The position numbers and the translations under genes are program-made. A stretch of 64,000 bases of DNA from Theropithecus gelada (taxonomy: Eukaryota; Chordata; Mammalia; Primates; Cercopithecidae), in the NCBI RefSeq assembly GCF_003255815.1, contig NC_037673.1:92792840-92856839 (forward strand), written 5' to 3'. Positions 50,402 to 62,487 of the stretch are shown piece after piece. Within the stretch, counting starts at the first letter, position 1; the number at the start of each line of letters is the position of its first letter. The notes below the pieces were generated by a model. That model was not told the DNA's origin. It saw only the letters and a program-made list of their open reading frames with translations, and did no database searches.

Positions 50402-53400
50402 GTGGAAGGAGTAATTTCTTACTTATCAATAATAACATTGAATGTAAGTGGACTAATCTCTCCAACCAAAAGACATAGGGTGGTTGAATGGATAATAAAA
50501 CCCATTGATCTGTTGTCTACAAGAAACACACTTCACCAATCAAGATACACATACACTGAAAATAAAGGGATGGAAAAAGATATTCCATGCCAATGGAAAC
50601 AAAAAAAAAATAGATGTCAAGACAGAAACTCCAAAGAGAGACAAAGAAGGTCATTATATAATGATAAAAGGGTCAATTCAGCAAGAAGATATGACAATTA
50701 CAAATATATATATGCAGCCAATATACATATGTGGAACATCTAGATATATAAGTCAAATATTAGAGCTAAAGAGAGAGAGATACCTCAATACAATAATAGT
50801 TGGAGACCTCAACACCCCACTTTCAGCATTAGACAGATCTCTCAAAAACACAACAAAGAAACATCAGACATAATCTGCATTATAAATCAAATGGATCTAA
50901 TAGATGTATACATAACATTTCATCCAATTGCTGCAGAATACACATTCCCCTCAGCATATGAATAATTCTCAAGGATAGAACATATGTTAGGTCGCCAAAC
51001 AAGTCTTCAAACATTCAACAGAATTGAATAATATCAGACATCTCCTCTGACCACAATGGAATAAAACTAGAAGTTAATAACATGAGAAATTTTGGAAACT
51101 ATTCAAACACATGGAAATTAAACAATATGCTACTGAATGACCAGTTGGCCAATGAATAAATTAGAAAGAAAATTGAAAAAATTTCTTGAAAGAAATAATA
51201 ATGAAAACACAACATACCAAAACCTATGGGATACAGTGAAAGCAGTATTAAAATGGAAATTTATAGGTACAAGTTCCTACATCAAAAAAGAAGAAAAAAC
51301 TCAAATAAATACCCTAATGATATATTGTAAGAACTAGAAAAGCAAGAGAAAACTGAACTCCAAATTAATAGAAGAAGATAAGAAATAATAAAGATCAGGG
51401 CAGAAATAAATGAAGAAAATAATACAAACGATCAATGAAAGGAAAAGTTGCTTTTTGAAAAAGTAAAATTGACAAACCTTCAGGCAGACTAAGAAACAAA
51501 AAAAGAGAAGACCTGAATAAATAAAATCAGATATGATCAAGGGGACATTTTAAGTGATACTGCAGAAAGTCAAAGAATCATTAGAGGTCACTATGAACAA
51601 CTATATGCCAATAAATTGGAAAAGCTAGGGAATCTGGGTAAATTTCTAAACACATATAGCCTACCAAGATTGAACCATGGAGAAATTAAAAACCCAAACA
51701 GACCAATAACAAGTAATTAGAACGAAGCTGTAATAAAAAGTCTCCCAGGAAAGAAAAGCACGGGACCCTATGGCTTCACTGATGAATTCTACCAAATATT
51801 TAAAATAGAACTAGTATCAATATCCTACTCAAACTACTCCAGAAAACAGAGGAGGGAGGGAATCCATCCAAACTCATTCTACGAGGTCAGTAGAGGTATT
51901 ACCCTGATACCAAAACCAGACAAACATGCATCAAAAAAAAGAAAACTGTGGGCCAATATCCGTGATGAATATTGATACAAAAATCTGCAACAAAATACTA
52001 GCAAACTGAATTCAACCATGCATTGAAAAGACTATTCAGTAAGTCCAAGTGGGATTTTCCCTAGGGATGCAAATTTGGTTCAACACATGCAAATCCATTG
52101 ATGTGACATATCATATTAACAGAATGAAGGATAAAACCCATATGATCATTTCAGTTGATGTGGAAAAAGCATTGGATAAAATTCAACATCTCTTCATGAT
52201 TAAAACCCTCAAAAACAGAATACAAGGAACATACCTCAACATAATAAAAGCCTTAAATGACAGACACTCAACTAGTATCATACAGAATAGGGAAAAAACT
52301 GAAAGCCTTTCCTCTAAGTTGTGAAACATGAAAAGAATGCCCACTTTTATCACTCTTATTCAGCATAATACTGGAAGTTCTAGCTACAGAAATCAGATGA
52401 GAAAAAGAAATAAAGGGCATCCAAAATGGAAAGCACAAAATCAAATTATTCTTGCTTGCAGATGATATGATTTATATGGAAAAACCTAAATACTACACCA
52501 AAAAAAAAAAAAACAAAACAAAAAACAAATTAGAACTGGTAAACAAATTCAATAAACTTGCAGGATACAAAATTAACCTATAAAAATCAGTAGTAATTTT
52601 ATATGCCAACAGTGAATAATCTGTGAAAGAAATAAAGTAATCTCATTTACAATAGCCATTAAAAAAATTAAATACCTAGAAAGTAACTTAACAAAAGAAG
52701 TGAAAGATCTCTATAATGAAAACTATAAAATACTGATAAAAGAAATGGAAGAGGACACACAGAAATGGAAAGATATTTTATGTTCATAGACTGGAACCAT
52801 CAATATTGTTATAATGTCCCTACTACCCAGAGCAATCTATAGATTTGATGTAATCCTATCAAAATACCAATGACATTCTTCACAGAAATAGAAAAAAAAA
52901 TTCCTAAAATTTATATGAAACCACAAGAGACCCAGAATAGTCTAAGGTATCCTGAGCAAAAAGAACAAAACTGGAGAAATCACATTCCTCCAGAGCTATG
53001 GTAACCAAAACAACATGGTACTGGCATAAAAACTGACACAAAGACCAATAGAACAGAATAGAGAACCCAGAAGCAAATCCAGACATTTTCAGTGAACTCT
53101 TTTTGACAAAGGTGCCAAAAACATAAGCTGGGGAAAAGACAATCTCTTCAATAAATGGTGCTGGAAATACTGGATATCCATATGCAGAAGAATGAAACTG
53201 GACCCCTACCTCTCATGATATACAAAATCAAATAAAATGGATTAAAGACTTAAATTTAAGACCTCCAACTATGAAATTACTATGAGAAAACATTGGGGGA
53301 ACTCCCCAGGACATTAGTCTGGGCGAAGATTTCTTGAGTAATACCCCACAAATATAGGCAATCAAAGCAAAAATGTGCAAAAGGGGACACATCAAGTTAA

Positions 53401-54158
53401 AAACCTGAACAGCAAAGGAAACATCAGAGAGAAGACACAACCCACAGAATGGGAGAAAATTTTTGCAAACTATCTAACAGGAGATTAATAACCAGAATAT
53501 ATAAGACACTGAAACAACTCTATAGGAAAAAATGTAATAATCTGATTAAAAATGGGCGAAAGATCTGAATAGACATTTCTCCAAAGAAGACATAGAAATG
53601 CCAAAGAGGCATTTGAAAAGGTGCTCAGTATCATTGTTCATTAGAAAAATGCAAATCAAATCTACAATGAGATGTCATCTTACCTCAGTTAAAATGGCTT
53701 ATATTCAAAAGACAGGCAGTTACAAATGCTGACAGGGATGTGGAGGAAAGGGAACCCTCATACACTGTTAGTGAGAATGTAAATTAGTACAACTACTATG
53801 GAAAACAGTTTAGAGATTCCTCAAAAAACTAAAAATACAGCTACCATATCATTCTGCAATCACAGTGCTGGGTATATATCCAAAAGAAAGGATATAAATA
53901 TATTGAAGAGATGTCTGCATCTCATGTTTATTGCAGCACTATTCACAATAGATGGGAGCAACCTAACTGTCCATCAGCAGATGACTGGATGAGGAAGATA
54001 TGGTGCATATACACAACAAAGTACTAATCAGTCATAAAAAATAATGAGATCCTGTTATTTGCAACAACATGGATGGAACTGGGGGTCATTATGTTAACTG
54101 AAATAAACTGGAGACAGAAAGACAAATGTTGCATGTTCTCACTTATGGTGGGAGATAA
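50402..54158 (+). pseudogene. ORF2 pseudogene of the ancient L1
   Basis: The expected start ATG is GTG at 50402. Overlapping frames 50402-50743 and 50505-50873 cover the endonuclease start (CCLQETHF, VGDLNTP). 51137-51337 covers the linker and 52049-52324 the RT region with the VDVEKA motif. The catalytic Asp-Asp motif is still visible near 52455-52470 as a 'cttgcagatgatatg' stretch. Many stops and shifts to the stop equivalent at 54156-54158. Confidence 0.88.
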
Positions 54159-54519
54159 AAATTAAAACAAGTGAACTCATGAAGATAGAGAGTAGATGGA
54201 TGATTAACTCTGCTAATCTGGGAAGGGTAGTTCTTGAGTGAGGAAGAAGAGGGGATGGTTAACAGGTACAAAAAAATAGAAATAATGAATAAGATCTAGT
54301 ATTTGATAGCACAACAGCGTACCTTGTACATTTAAAAATAACTAAAATGGTATTATTGGATTGTCTGTAACACAAAGGATAAATGCTTGAGGTGATGGAC
54401 ACCCCACTTACCATGATTTAATTATTACATATTGCATGTCTGTATCAAACTATCTCATGTATCCTATAAAGATATATACCTACTATGTACCCAAAAAAAT
54501 TAAAAATAAAAAATTAGAA

Positions 54520-54969
54520 AAATTTGAGCCTCTTAACTGAGAAAGGCTGTATTAGGATGATTTTTCTCTTTTGAAATCATTTATTTTTTTAAATCACAAA
54601 GTTCCTGACCAAATTATGTACTACCCATAAACCTGGGGAAAAAGATAAACTAACTCAATATTTTAAGAAAGCATGCCATCCAAGTCTGCATAGAAATATG
54701 TTAAACCTGCCAGAATACACAATTGAAAAAACCTATTCAGATTCAGATTAAAAATTTCATCTACTCTTTGTGTATCTCTATGGAGATACATAACTGTAAG
54801 ATATTATTTTTCTGGCTACAAATAATCTTATATTTGTCATAAGAGGAATTAATTTCATGAAGTTATGAAATAAGTCATAACACATAACACAGATAAACAC
54901 ACGTAACTCTTATAACACAGGTGAAAACTCATCATTCTTGGCTCAATACCTACAAAAATATTCAATAAT
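54520..54969. other. Unique AT-rich DNA
   Basis: No gene or repeat recognised between the ancient L1 and the mariner. Confidence 0.5.
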
Positions 54970-56230
54970 TATGAGAGGACATCAAAAAGTTAATGAAAAT
55001 ATGTAGTATGAAAAAATGTATATTATGAAAAACTGCATAGATTTCAAAAATCTTTTTTGCAACAAAATAAACTGTACTAATTTGTTGTAAGATTCGGAAC
55101 AGGAGCTAGCATGAGGCACAAATGGTAAGACATCAGTTTGAAAAGAGCCCCAATCATGTTTGTTTCAAGAAGGAAGATGAAACTCATGATGAATCTTGGG
55201 TAAAGGAATGGTGGCATAACTGATGCTTCATGAAAAGGCCATGGGAACAATAACCCAAAGAAATCAGCAGTTTACAAATGAATAAACCATTTTAAGGGAT
55301 GAGATGATGCTGAAGATGAAACCTGCAGCAGTAGACCATCCACATCAATTTGTGAGGGAAAAATGTATCTTGTTTTTGCCCTAATGGAAGAAGACTGATG
55401 ATTAACAGCAAAAACAATAGCCAACACCATAGACATTTCAATCAGTCTGGCTTACATAGTTCTGACTGAAAAATTAAAGCTGAGTAAACTTCTTATATGA
55501 TAGCTACCAAAACTATTGTGTCCAGATTAGCTGCAGGCAAGAGCAAAGCTTTCAGTGGAAATTTTAAACAACATCAAGATCTTTCAGGATCAAGATCCTG
55601 AAGGATTTCTTCAAAGAATTGTAAAAGGAGATGAAACATGACTTTATCAATACAATCCTGAAGACAAAGCACAATCAAAACAATGGCTACCAAGAGGTGC
55701 AAGTGGTCCAGTCAAAGCAAAAGCAAACCAATCAAGAGCAAAGGTCATGGTAGCAGTTTTTTTGGGGATGGTCAAGGCATTTTGTTTGTTGACTTTCTGG
55801 AGGGCTACAGAAAAATAACATTTGTTTATAAGAGTGTTTTGAGAAAGATAGCCAAAACTTTAATTGAGAAGGCTTCACCACAGGATCCTTCTCCACCATA
55901 ACAGTACTCCTGTTCATTCCTCTCATCAGGAGAATTTCAATGGGAAATCATTAGGCATCTACCTTACAGTCCTGATTTGGCTCCTTCTGCCTTTTTTTTC
56001 TAATCTTAAAAAATTGTACCCATTTTTCTTTAGTTAGTAATGTAAAGAAAGACTGCATCGACATGTTTAAGTTTTTAGGACCCTCAGTTCTTCAAGGATA
56101 GACTAAGCTGCTGGTATCATCACTTACAAAAGTGTCTTCAACTTGATGGAGCTTATGTTGAGAAGTAGTCTGTACTTTTTATTATTATCTCTAATTCAAC
56201 TATCCACAGATTATTTGAAGTCCTTTTGTA
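54970..56230 (+). mobile_element. HSMAR2 mariner DNA transposon, both ends present
   Basis: About 1.26 kb, close to the usual 1.3 kb. The left end 'tatgagaggacatcaaaaag' and the right end 'tatttgaagtccttttgta' are decayed inverted repeats of the HSMAR2 type (tacgagggacttcaaaaag). A TA is at each edge, the mariner target. The transposase remnant lies between. Confidence 0.9.
55111..56168 (+). pseudogene. Mariner (HSMAR2) transposase pseudogene
   Basis: Relic of a mariner D,D34D transposase, the enzyme that cuts and pastes the element at TA sites. Longest clean piece 55683-55901 (72 codons) includes the QGILFVDFLEG segment. The first catalytic motif GDET is present (55627-55638) but is followed by TGA where Trp is usual (55639-55641). 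The second catalytic Asp codon reads AAC (Asn) at 55900-55902. The PDLAPS motif with the third Asp survives near 55970-55990. The original stop is TAG 56166-56168. The start at 55111 is approximate. No activity possible. Confidence 0.88.
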
Positions 56231-58479
56231 TCTATTGAAGGAATGTATGAATTTTAATGAGAAAATATATCAATTGTTGTGATTATATTTAAAGTTTATT
56301 TCATAAAAATATAAGTTGAATATGCCTTTTTTGTTTTCAAAATTAATTACACCACTTTGATTACCAGACGACAGATAAGCTCATCTACGACAATAAGCTC
56401 ACACATGGCTGTCATGTGCTGTAAAGTTTCTTTCCAAAAGATAGTATACTATGTTATACTAATTAGGTTTTGTGTGTTTTGGGTATTTGTAGGCTTTTCC
56501 AGATTAAAACAAACTGTGTTTGTAATTATGCCTTTCTTCTCAGGGTACCAAATTTTTATTTTAAAAATATTTTGCAATAGAGAAGTCGATAATTTTCTGT
56601 TGGGGGAAAAAAGTTAGTGGTTGATTCCTGTGCCATTTTTTGGAAAGTTCTCAAAAGGATTTCCCTCCCCCAATTTTTAAGTACAAATAAGGGGATTATA
56701 AGTGGGGAAATTATTCTGGGTCTAAGGCCTATGGAATTCCCAGCTGATAAATGATTGTCCCTTTGTTAGGCATATATGGCTACTTTGTGTGATGATTTAA
56801 AAAAATTATGACAGTTGTATCATTTATTTTGCTGGAAATATTTTTTCCCTGTATTTTAACTTTCAGGACTTGGGGTTATGTTGAGGTACTAAATTAGAAT
56901 CATTTAAGCTTCTGAGCTTTTTGTTTGAATTGGCAAGTAGGGAAGAGTTTGGGTGATCTGACTTTCTCTGACCTGTGTTAATTTTATGCCAGATGTTGAT
57001 CTCCTTGACTGTGATCCTGTCTTGGCCTCATAACCTCAGTTTCTGACAACTGGGCATTCTTTGTCTATCCTAAATTCAATTATCTTGGCTACAACTGTTC
57101 AGCAGGAAGGGCCCAAACTTTCTCCCTGATATCTAGAAAAAAGTTTCTTTAATTTTCCTAGTTATTTGACCAAAATGAGTTCTCAAATTGCCTACATCGA
57201 ATTTTTGAATGTTGACTCTTTTTATTTTCTTTTCACATGATGGTTTTCTAAGGTGTTGACTGATTTGTAGGAAATTTCATATGTAACTAGTGAATTGTTT
57301 TCAAAATTTTGTACTGTTGATGCTTCAGAGAAGAAAGTTTCTAGGTTATCTATGTGTGAAAAACATTGTGTAGTTTTCCTTTTCTCTTGATTTATGGTAC
57401 CTATTAGTCCTATAGTGAAATAATCTGTTAAAATTTCCAATGTAGCATTATAATGGGAGACCAAGCTTTTACTCTGCTATTGTTTGGCAAGCTTTGAAGC
57501 CATTTTCCTATGCCACAGCTTTGGGGATATTGTAAACTTGTTCTTTAGGGTAGGCCTGAAACTTCTTTAATGGCCATGTTTCAGTTTTATGATCCACTAA
57601 AATTATATTCTTGACAAGTTTTTTTTCCCCCTATTACTAGAGAAAATTGGATAAGTGATGGAAGAACAGATTCAATGAATTATAAGGGGCTGGATTAAAT
57701 AAGTGAGATATATAGCATGCTTTTTTCAGTTTGGTGGGTATTCCTTGTGTCATTTCTCCAAATAAAAGTTTAGGCAATATCTCATGGTTGGGATCAGTAG
57801 CAGGTGGCAGAGATACTAAGGACCAAATACGTCATCTGAGAGTCTGTTTGCTGAGACAACCTTATATGCTTTATGTGCAGGGTCTACAGAGATGCCCACA
57901 TGGGCATGGGCTGAGGAGTGTGAAATTGTGATGAGGGCTGATAAGCAAGATTTTCTAAGGCTGGAATGACACTTTCATACTTTGTTGTATGTATATGTAC
58001 ATACTATATATAAACATACTATATATAAAGACATTTAGAAATGTTTTTAGTACCTTTATTCTACACTATGGCTTTATCTTCTACCTTCCCCTTATAGTGG
58101 AATTAATTTCATATGGGGATCCTTTGGATATCTCAGAAAGTTTCTTTGTAAATCTAGACTCCTGAGCTAATTCAAAAATTATTTTATTATCCCACAATTA
58201 GTACAGTTCAATATTATTTCATCTAAGAATTTTTCATGCTTAATACCTATTCACAATCCATATAACCAGGGTACTAGGGTATTAAAAAGCACACTTTGAA
58301 AATTGTTATATTACACGTATCTAAATATTCCTGGGGCTCATTTTGTGGTTTATTTAAAATACAGGAGATATATTTTCAAATGAGGATTATTTCTAAAACT
58401 TTTATACTTTTTTTTTTTTTTTACTTTTGATGCCTAGATATTCATGAGTCAATAAGTAACACATTTAGTTCATAGTTAC
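56231..58479. other. Unique DNA, no gene recognised
   Basis: Over 2.2 kb with only short frames. The 86-codon frame at 56357-56617 and the 80-codon minus frame at 57222-57464 match nothing I know. A small TATATA patch lies near 57985-58030. Confidence 0.45.
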
Positions 58480-58555
58480 TGTATTAGTTTCAATAGCATG
58501 AAAAAATTACTGCAAATTTGGAGGCTACAGAAAAAAAAAAACTTTTATTCTATTC
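58480..58555 (-). mobile_element. MaLR/ERVL-type LTR, left piece of a split copy
   Basis: 'tgtattagtttcaatagcat' to 'cttttattctattcaca' corresponds to the R/U5 end of a reverse-oriented LTR of the kind that starts 'ttagtttcctattgctgc'. It resumes at 59416. Confidence 0.5.
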
Positions 58556-59415
58556 ACACATCACAACACTTCTGACTCTAGATATGTGGGAAATTTTCCC
58601 CATATACCAAGCAGTTCTCCAGGACACCAACAGGTGTCTTATAATTCAATTCAATTCAATTCAATTCAATTCAATTCAATTCAATTCAATTCAATTCCAA
58701 CACTGTCTACCTGGAGGTAGGGTCAGATGCCACATGTTAAGGGCTCAGTCTCACAAGACTGCCCCCAACTTTAGATGCCAATCTCAAGTACTAGGTTGTC
58801 ACTTATGCTTCTGGACCACTGGCGATAAATCAGCTTCCTCACAATCTCTCCTCAGGTTCAATTAATTTGCTAGAGTGGCTTTTGGAACTCAGAGAATTCC
58901 TGACTGGGTACTTACATCTACCCATTATATTACAAAAGATATTACAAAAGATACAGATGAATAGTCAGATGGAATAGACAAGGTATGTGAAAGGGCAAGG
59001 TACAGGGAAGGTTTGTGGAAAGGGAATAGGAACTTCCGTGCCCTCCCTTGGTGCTCCACCCTCCCGGCTCCTCTATGTGTTCAGTAACCGGGAAGCTCTA
59101 CACACCCTATCTTTTGGGGTTTTTGTGGAAGCTTCATTATATAGGCACAATTAATTACACCTTGGCCATTGGTGATCAACTCGACCCTCTCCTCTCCCCA
59201 GAGCTCAGGGGGTGGGGCTCAAAGTTCTAACCCTCTAATCACACAGTTAGTTTCTCTAGCAACCAGCCCCCATCCTGAGCTATCCGGGTGCCCGCTAAGA
59301 GTCTCATTAGAACAAAAGATTATTCTATCACACAGGAAATTCCAAGGGATTTAGGAGTTCTGTGTCAGGCCTGGGGGACAGAGAATAAATCTTTCTTATT
59401 ATCTCACATTGGCTT
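58556..59415 (-). mobile_element. Nested LTR-like insertion, family not named
   Basis: Separates the two halves of the outer LTR. Phrases such as 'aaccctctaatcacacagtt', 'agcccccatcctgagctatc' and 'aggaaattccaagggattta' are typical of an ERVL-class LTR I recognise but cannot name with certainty. Ends are approximate. It contains the (AATTC)n repeat. Confidence 0.45.
58643..58697 (+). repeat. (AATTC)11 microsatellite
   Basis: Eleven uninterrupted AATTC units, 55 bp. Perfection implies recent expansion. Confidence 0.98.
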
Positions 59416-59817
59416 GAAACCCACAAAATTATTATCTTAACAGTATTGAAGTCCTACAATCAAGGTGTCAGCAGGGCTGCATTGCTTCTAGAAGCTCAGA
59501 GGAAGAATCTATTTCTTGCCTTTTCAGCTTCTAGACGTCACCTGTATTCCATGGCTCATAGTTAGTTCCTTGTATCACTCCAACCTCTGCTTCTGTCATT
59601 ATCTCTCCTCTCTCTGACACTGAGATGTCTGCCTCACTCTTATAAAGGCCTTTGTGATTATACTGAACCCACTCAACCCAAAATAATTTCACTACCTCAA
59701 GATCCTTACCTTAAGTACAACTGCAAAGTCCCTTTTGTCTTGTTCAGTAACGTATTCACAGCTTTTGGGGATTATGATGTGAATATTCTTGGAGGGGGCA
59801 TTATTCTGTCTTCCACA
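59416..59817 (-). mobile_element. MaLR/ERVL-type LTR, right piece of the split copy
   Basis: 'caaggtgtcagcagggctgc', 'ttgccttttcagcttctaga', 'tcactccaacctctgcttct' and 'ttattctgtcttccaca' are in the right order for the reverse of the same LTR class as 58480-58555. Confidence 0.65.
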
Positions 59818-60765
59818 GTCAAATAGTGCCAAAAATTATAAAACTACTCATCTGTGAGCTAATGTATCTTATGGTAAATCAATGTTATCATTAGAAACCA
59901 AATAAGTTTTCTTACAGATTTTTTTTTTTGAGGAGTACTAACTACTAGAAATTACTCAGGGGAATATTACAGAATATACTTACTAGCTGTTCTCTCTCTG
60001 TCATAACTAACGAATTTGTTTGTTTTTGCTGGTATTATGACATATTTGTTCTAAATATATCAGTAGGAATCACTGAAATATAAGTGCATTCCCCCTACGG
60101 CCCAAATAATAGTGCTCTATTTTTACAAATCAATATAAGGAAATTGTTATAGACCCTGAAAGGAGGAATTTATATCTGATAAAAGTTTTCTTAAGCAGAA
60201 AGATTATTGAATGAGAGCATCCAAATGAAATTCTGACATCTTCTAAAAAAGAGTTCACAGAATATGAAAATAAACAGTAGAAAGGACATTTTTATGATGG
60301 TAGCTAGCAATTTCTTTTCAATTTATTTTTGATAAAAAGAATATTGTAGTCCTCACACAAAATTTCTCTCTTTACAATTTTTCTCCGTGGTGCCAAAAAG
60401 TCTAAAACTACTGTGAGGAAGGAAGCATATTACTTCCTTTGCCCTCCTCCCAGTTTTCGGTTTAAATCCTGCTGCTGCCAAGTTTGAGTGGAAAATCACT
60501 TCATTGCCAGTTGGCAACTTGCATGACTCTTGGCCAAGAAAGCTATTTAAGCAACTTTGAAATCTACTTAGATTTTCAGAGCTCTGTGTGTGTGTGTGTG
60601 GTGTAATACCAGTGCTCCTGAAAACACTGGGAGGCACGCCATCCTCCCTGACATACTTTCAAATATGATGTAAGTTTCATGTCATGGATACCAATATAAC
60701 CCAAGAGCCCAGAGGGGAGTCTTAGGCTCCCTCTGCTGAGCTTCCTGCCATAAATCTAAGGACTG
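59818..60765. other. Unique DNA, no gene recognised
   Basis: The 94-codon minus frame at 60353-60637 lacks any recognisable feature. A short (TG)n lies at 60585-60600. Confidence 0.45.
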
Positions 60766-61025
60766 TTATTATTATTATTATTAGCACACATTAACTGAGC
60801 ACTAACTCTATGCTAAGAATTGTGCTAAGCCTTTAGTGCATTTTTTGTTTAATCCTCAGAACAGCTTTCTGAGAGGATTACTGTTATTATGCCTACTTTA
60901 TGGATGAGGAAACTATGATGTAAGAAGTTATCACTAGCCCAAGATCACATGGTTTGTTGGAGCTATGATTAAAATATTTGTGTGTTTGACTTTAAAGCCT
61001 ACAGTGTTAACCTTTATGCTGTGAC
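60766..61025 (-). repeat. MIR SINE preceded by (ATT)n
   Basis: (ATT)n at 60766-60782, then 'ctgagcactaactctatgct', 'tttaatcctcagaacagctt' and 'atggatgaggaaactatgat', a clear reverse MIR. Confidence 0.85.
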
Positions 61026-62084
61026 TTATATACATATTTGTGTCTATGCAGGGAGCCAGATGTTGTTCCTAAGAGCTCACATTTTAAAAACACATACATT
61101 GTTCTGATATAAAGTAATATGTAGCATTATTTCTTTAAAATACTTAAAAAAATCTTCATTTAATATTGTTTTTCTATTCCCTATCAACTAGAGATTGCTT
61201 TATGTTCTGAAAAGAAATATAACTCTAATATTACTTTGAGATTTATGTGGCATCACTGGGGCATAGCATTAGGGGAAAAAGAATAACTTTAAATTATTTT
61301 GATGAGAAGTAGCGTAACAGGCAGATGTAATGATGTTAAGAGTGAGGAAATGGATCTTATGCTCTAGTTCAACTTTGACTCATATTGGGAATTTGGAGAG
61401 CTACTCAGCGTTTTAATAGTTTTGAATTTTTTTATTGACATTAAGATATGAATAAACATAACATTTATGATTAAATGTAGAAGATTTGAATCATCTGTTT
61501 AAAGGAGGTTGACCAGCAACTAGATCCTAGGCTCACAATATCCAAGTAACCCATGCCTGCCATTCAAGTGGAACTTATCCACAGCCAGGGGGGGAAAGAT
61601 CGTTTTTTCTTACAAAGGGAAGAAGGAAGCCCAGGCCTGCCCATGTTTCTACAAGTCCTTAGCCCATGCTTCCTTCATGCCTGACTGAGCCCTCATGCTG
61701 CCTGTGAGCCCAGGTTTGGGTTTTGTTTCCAGGTTAGCTTTTGACCAGTTCACTGTGTCAATTTGGCAGTGTGCTTAGGCTATGTTTGTTGTTTGTTACA
61801 CTCCTCATCCATCCTTGCTTGCCACTCTCATTGTGGATGTTGCCTTTGACCACCTTTCGTGAACTTCACTGCAAAATCCATTGAAGGTGCCTATCTGGTA
61901 TTCCAGCTCTGGTTGCAGTGAAAAACTCTTAACCCAAAGCTAAGTGCTTGTCTGAGAGAATCAAGTGCTAGATGGTCAAAACGTCATTCTGAATTAGAGG
62001 AAAATGTTTTAAAATATTTATTATTCCTAAATCTCTATTTAATCATATAATGATACTTATATACATAATTATTTTTAAGAATTT
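61026..62084. other. Unique DNA, no gene recognised
   Basis: 61500-61930 is less AT-rich than the rest, with no identifiable feature. Confidence 0.45.
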
Positions 62085-62096
62085 GAACCTGCTATA

Positions 62097-62097
<1 letters not shown>

Positions 62098-62130
<33 letters not shown>

Positions 62131-62413
62131 TGAGACGGAGTCTTGCTCTGTCGCCCAGGCTGGAGTGCAGTGGCCGGATCTCAGCTCACTGCAAGCTCCG
62201 CCTCCCGGGTTCACGCCGTTCTCCGGCCTCAGCCTCCCGAGTAGCTGGGACTACAGGCGCCCGCCACCTCGCCCGGCTAGTTTTTTGTATTTCTTAATAG
62301 AGACAGGGTTTCACCGTGTTAGCCAGGATGGTCTCGATCTCCTGACCTCGTGATCCGCCCGTCTCGGCCTCCCAAAGTGCTGGGATTACAGGCTTGAGCC
62401 ACCACGCCCGGCC
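62098..62413 (-). mobile_element. AluY, Old World monkey-type, with target-site duplication
   Basis: Young and nearly complete. Monkey-type plus-strand markers are 'gtggccggatctcagctcac', 'cacctcgcccggctagtttt' and 'ggcttgagcc'. Duplication gaacctgctatat at 62085-62097 and 62414-62426. A (TA)n expansion sits between the left duplication and the poly-T. Confidence 0.96.
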
Positions 62414-62487
62414 GAACCTGCTATATTTATTTATTTCCTCCATTTGTCTTATTTTCCTTCTTTCCTTTTTCTCCCTTCCTTCCCTCC

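Larger units (their letters stand above)
46538..54508 (+). mobile_element. Ancient full-length L1 (L1PB/L1MA-like), about 8 kb
   Basis: Plus-strand L1 with a long 5'UTR (46538-48979), ORF1 and ORF2 remnants and a 3'UTR with A-rich tail. A flanking 11-bp repeat aaaaattagaa (46527-46537 and 54509-54519) is plausible but A-rich. It carries an AluJ insertion and a foreign 193-bp block in its 5'UTR. Heavily mutated. Confidence 0.9.

Noticed and set aside
55683..55901. Possible domesticated mariner transposase gene
   Set aside because: Stop after GDET, altered catalytic residue, further frameshifts and no fusion to a host domain. It is a dead copy.
58518..58865. 115-codon frame with a repeated IQFNS peptide
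   Set aside because: Produced by the (AATTC)11 repeat reading through all frames without stops.
61500..61930. Less AT-rich stretch as a possible exon or old gene relic
   Set aside because: No open frame of note and no recognisable protein. Left as unique DNA.
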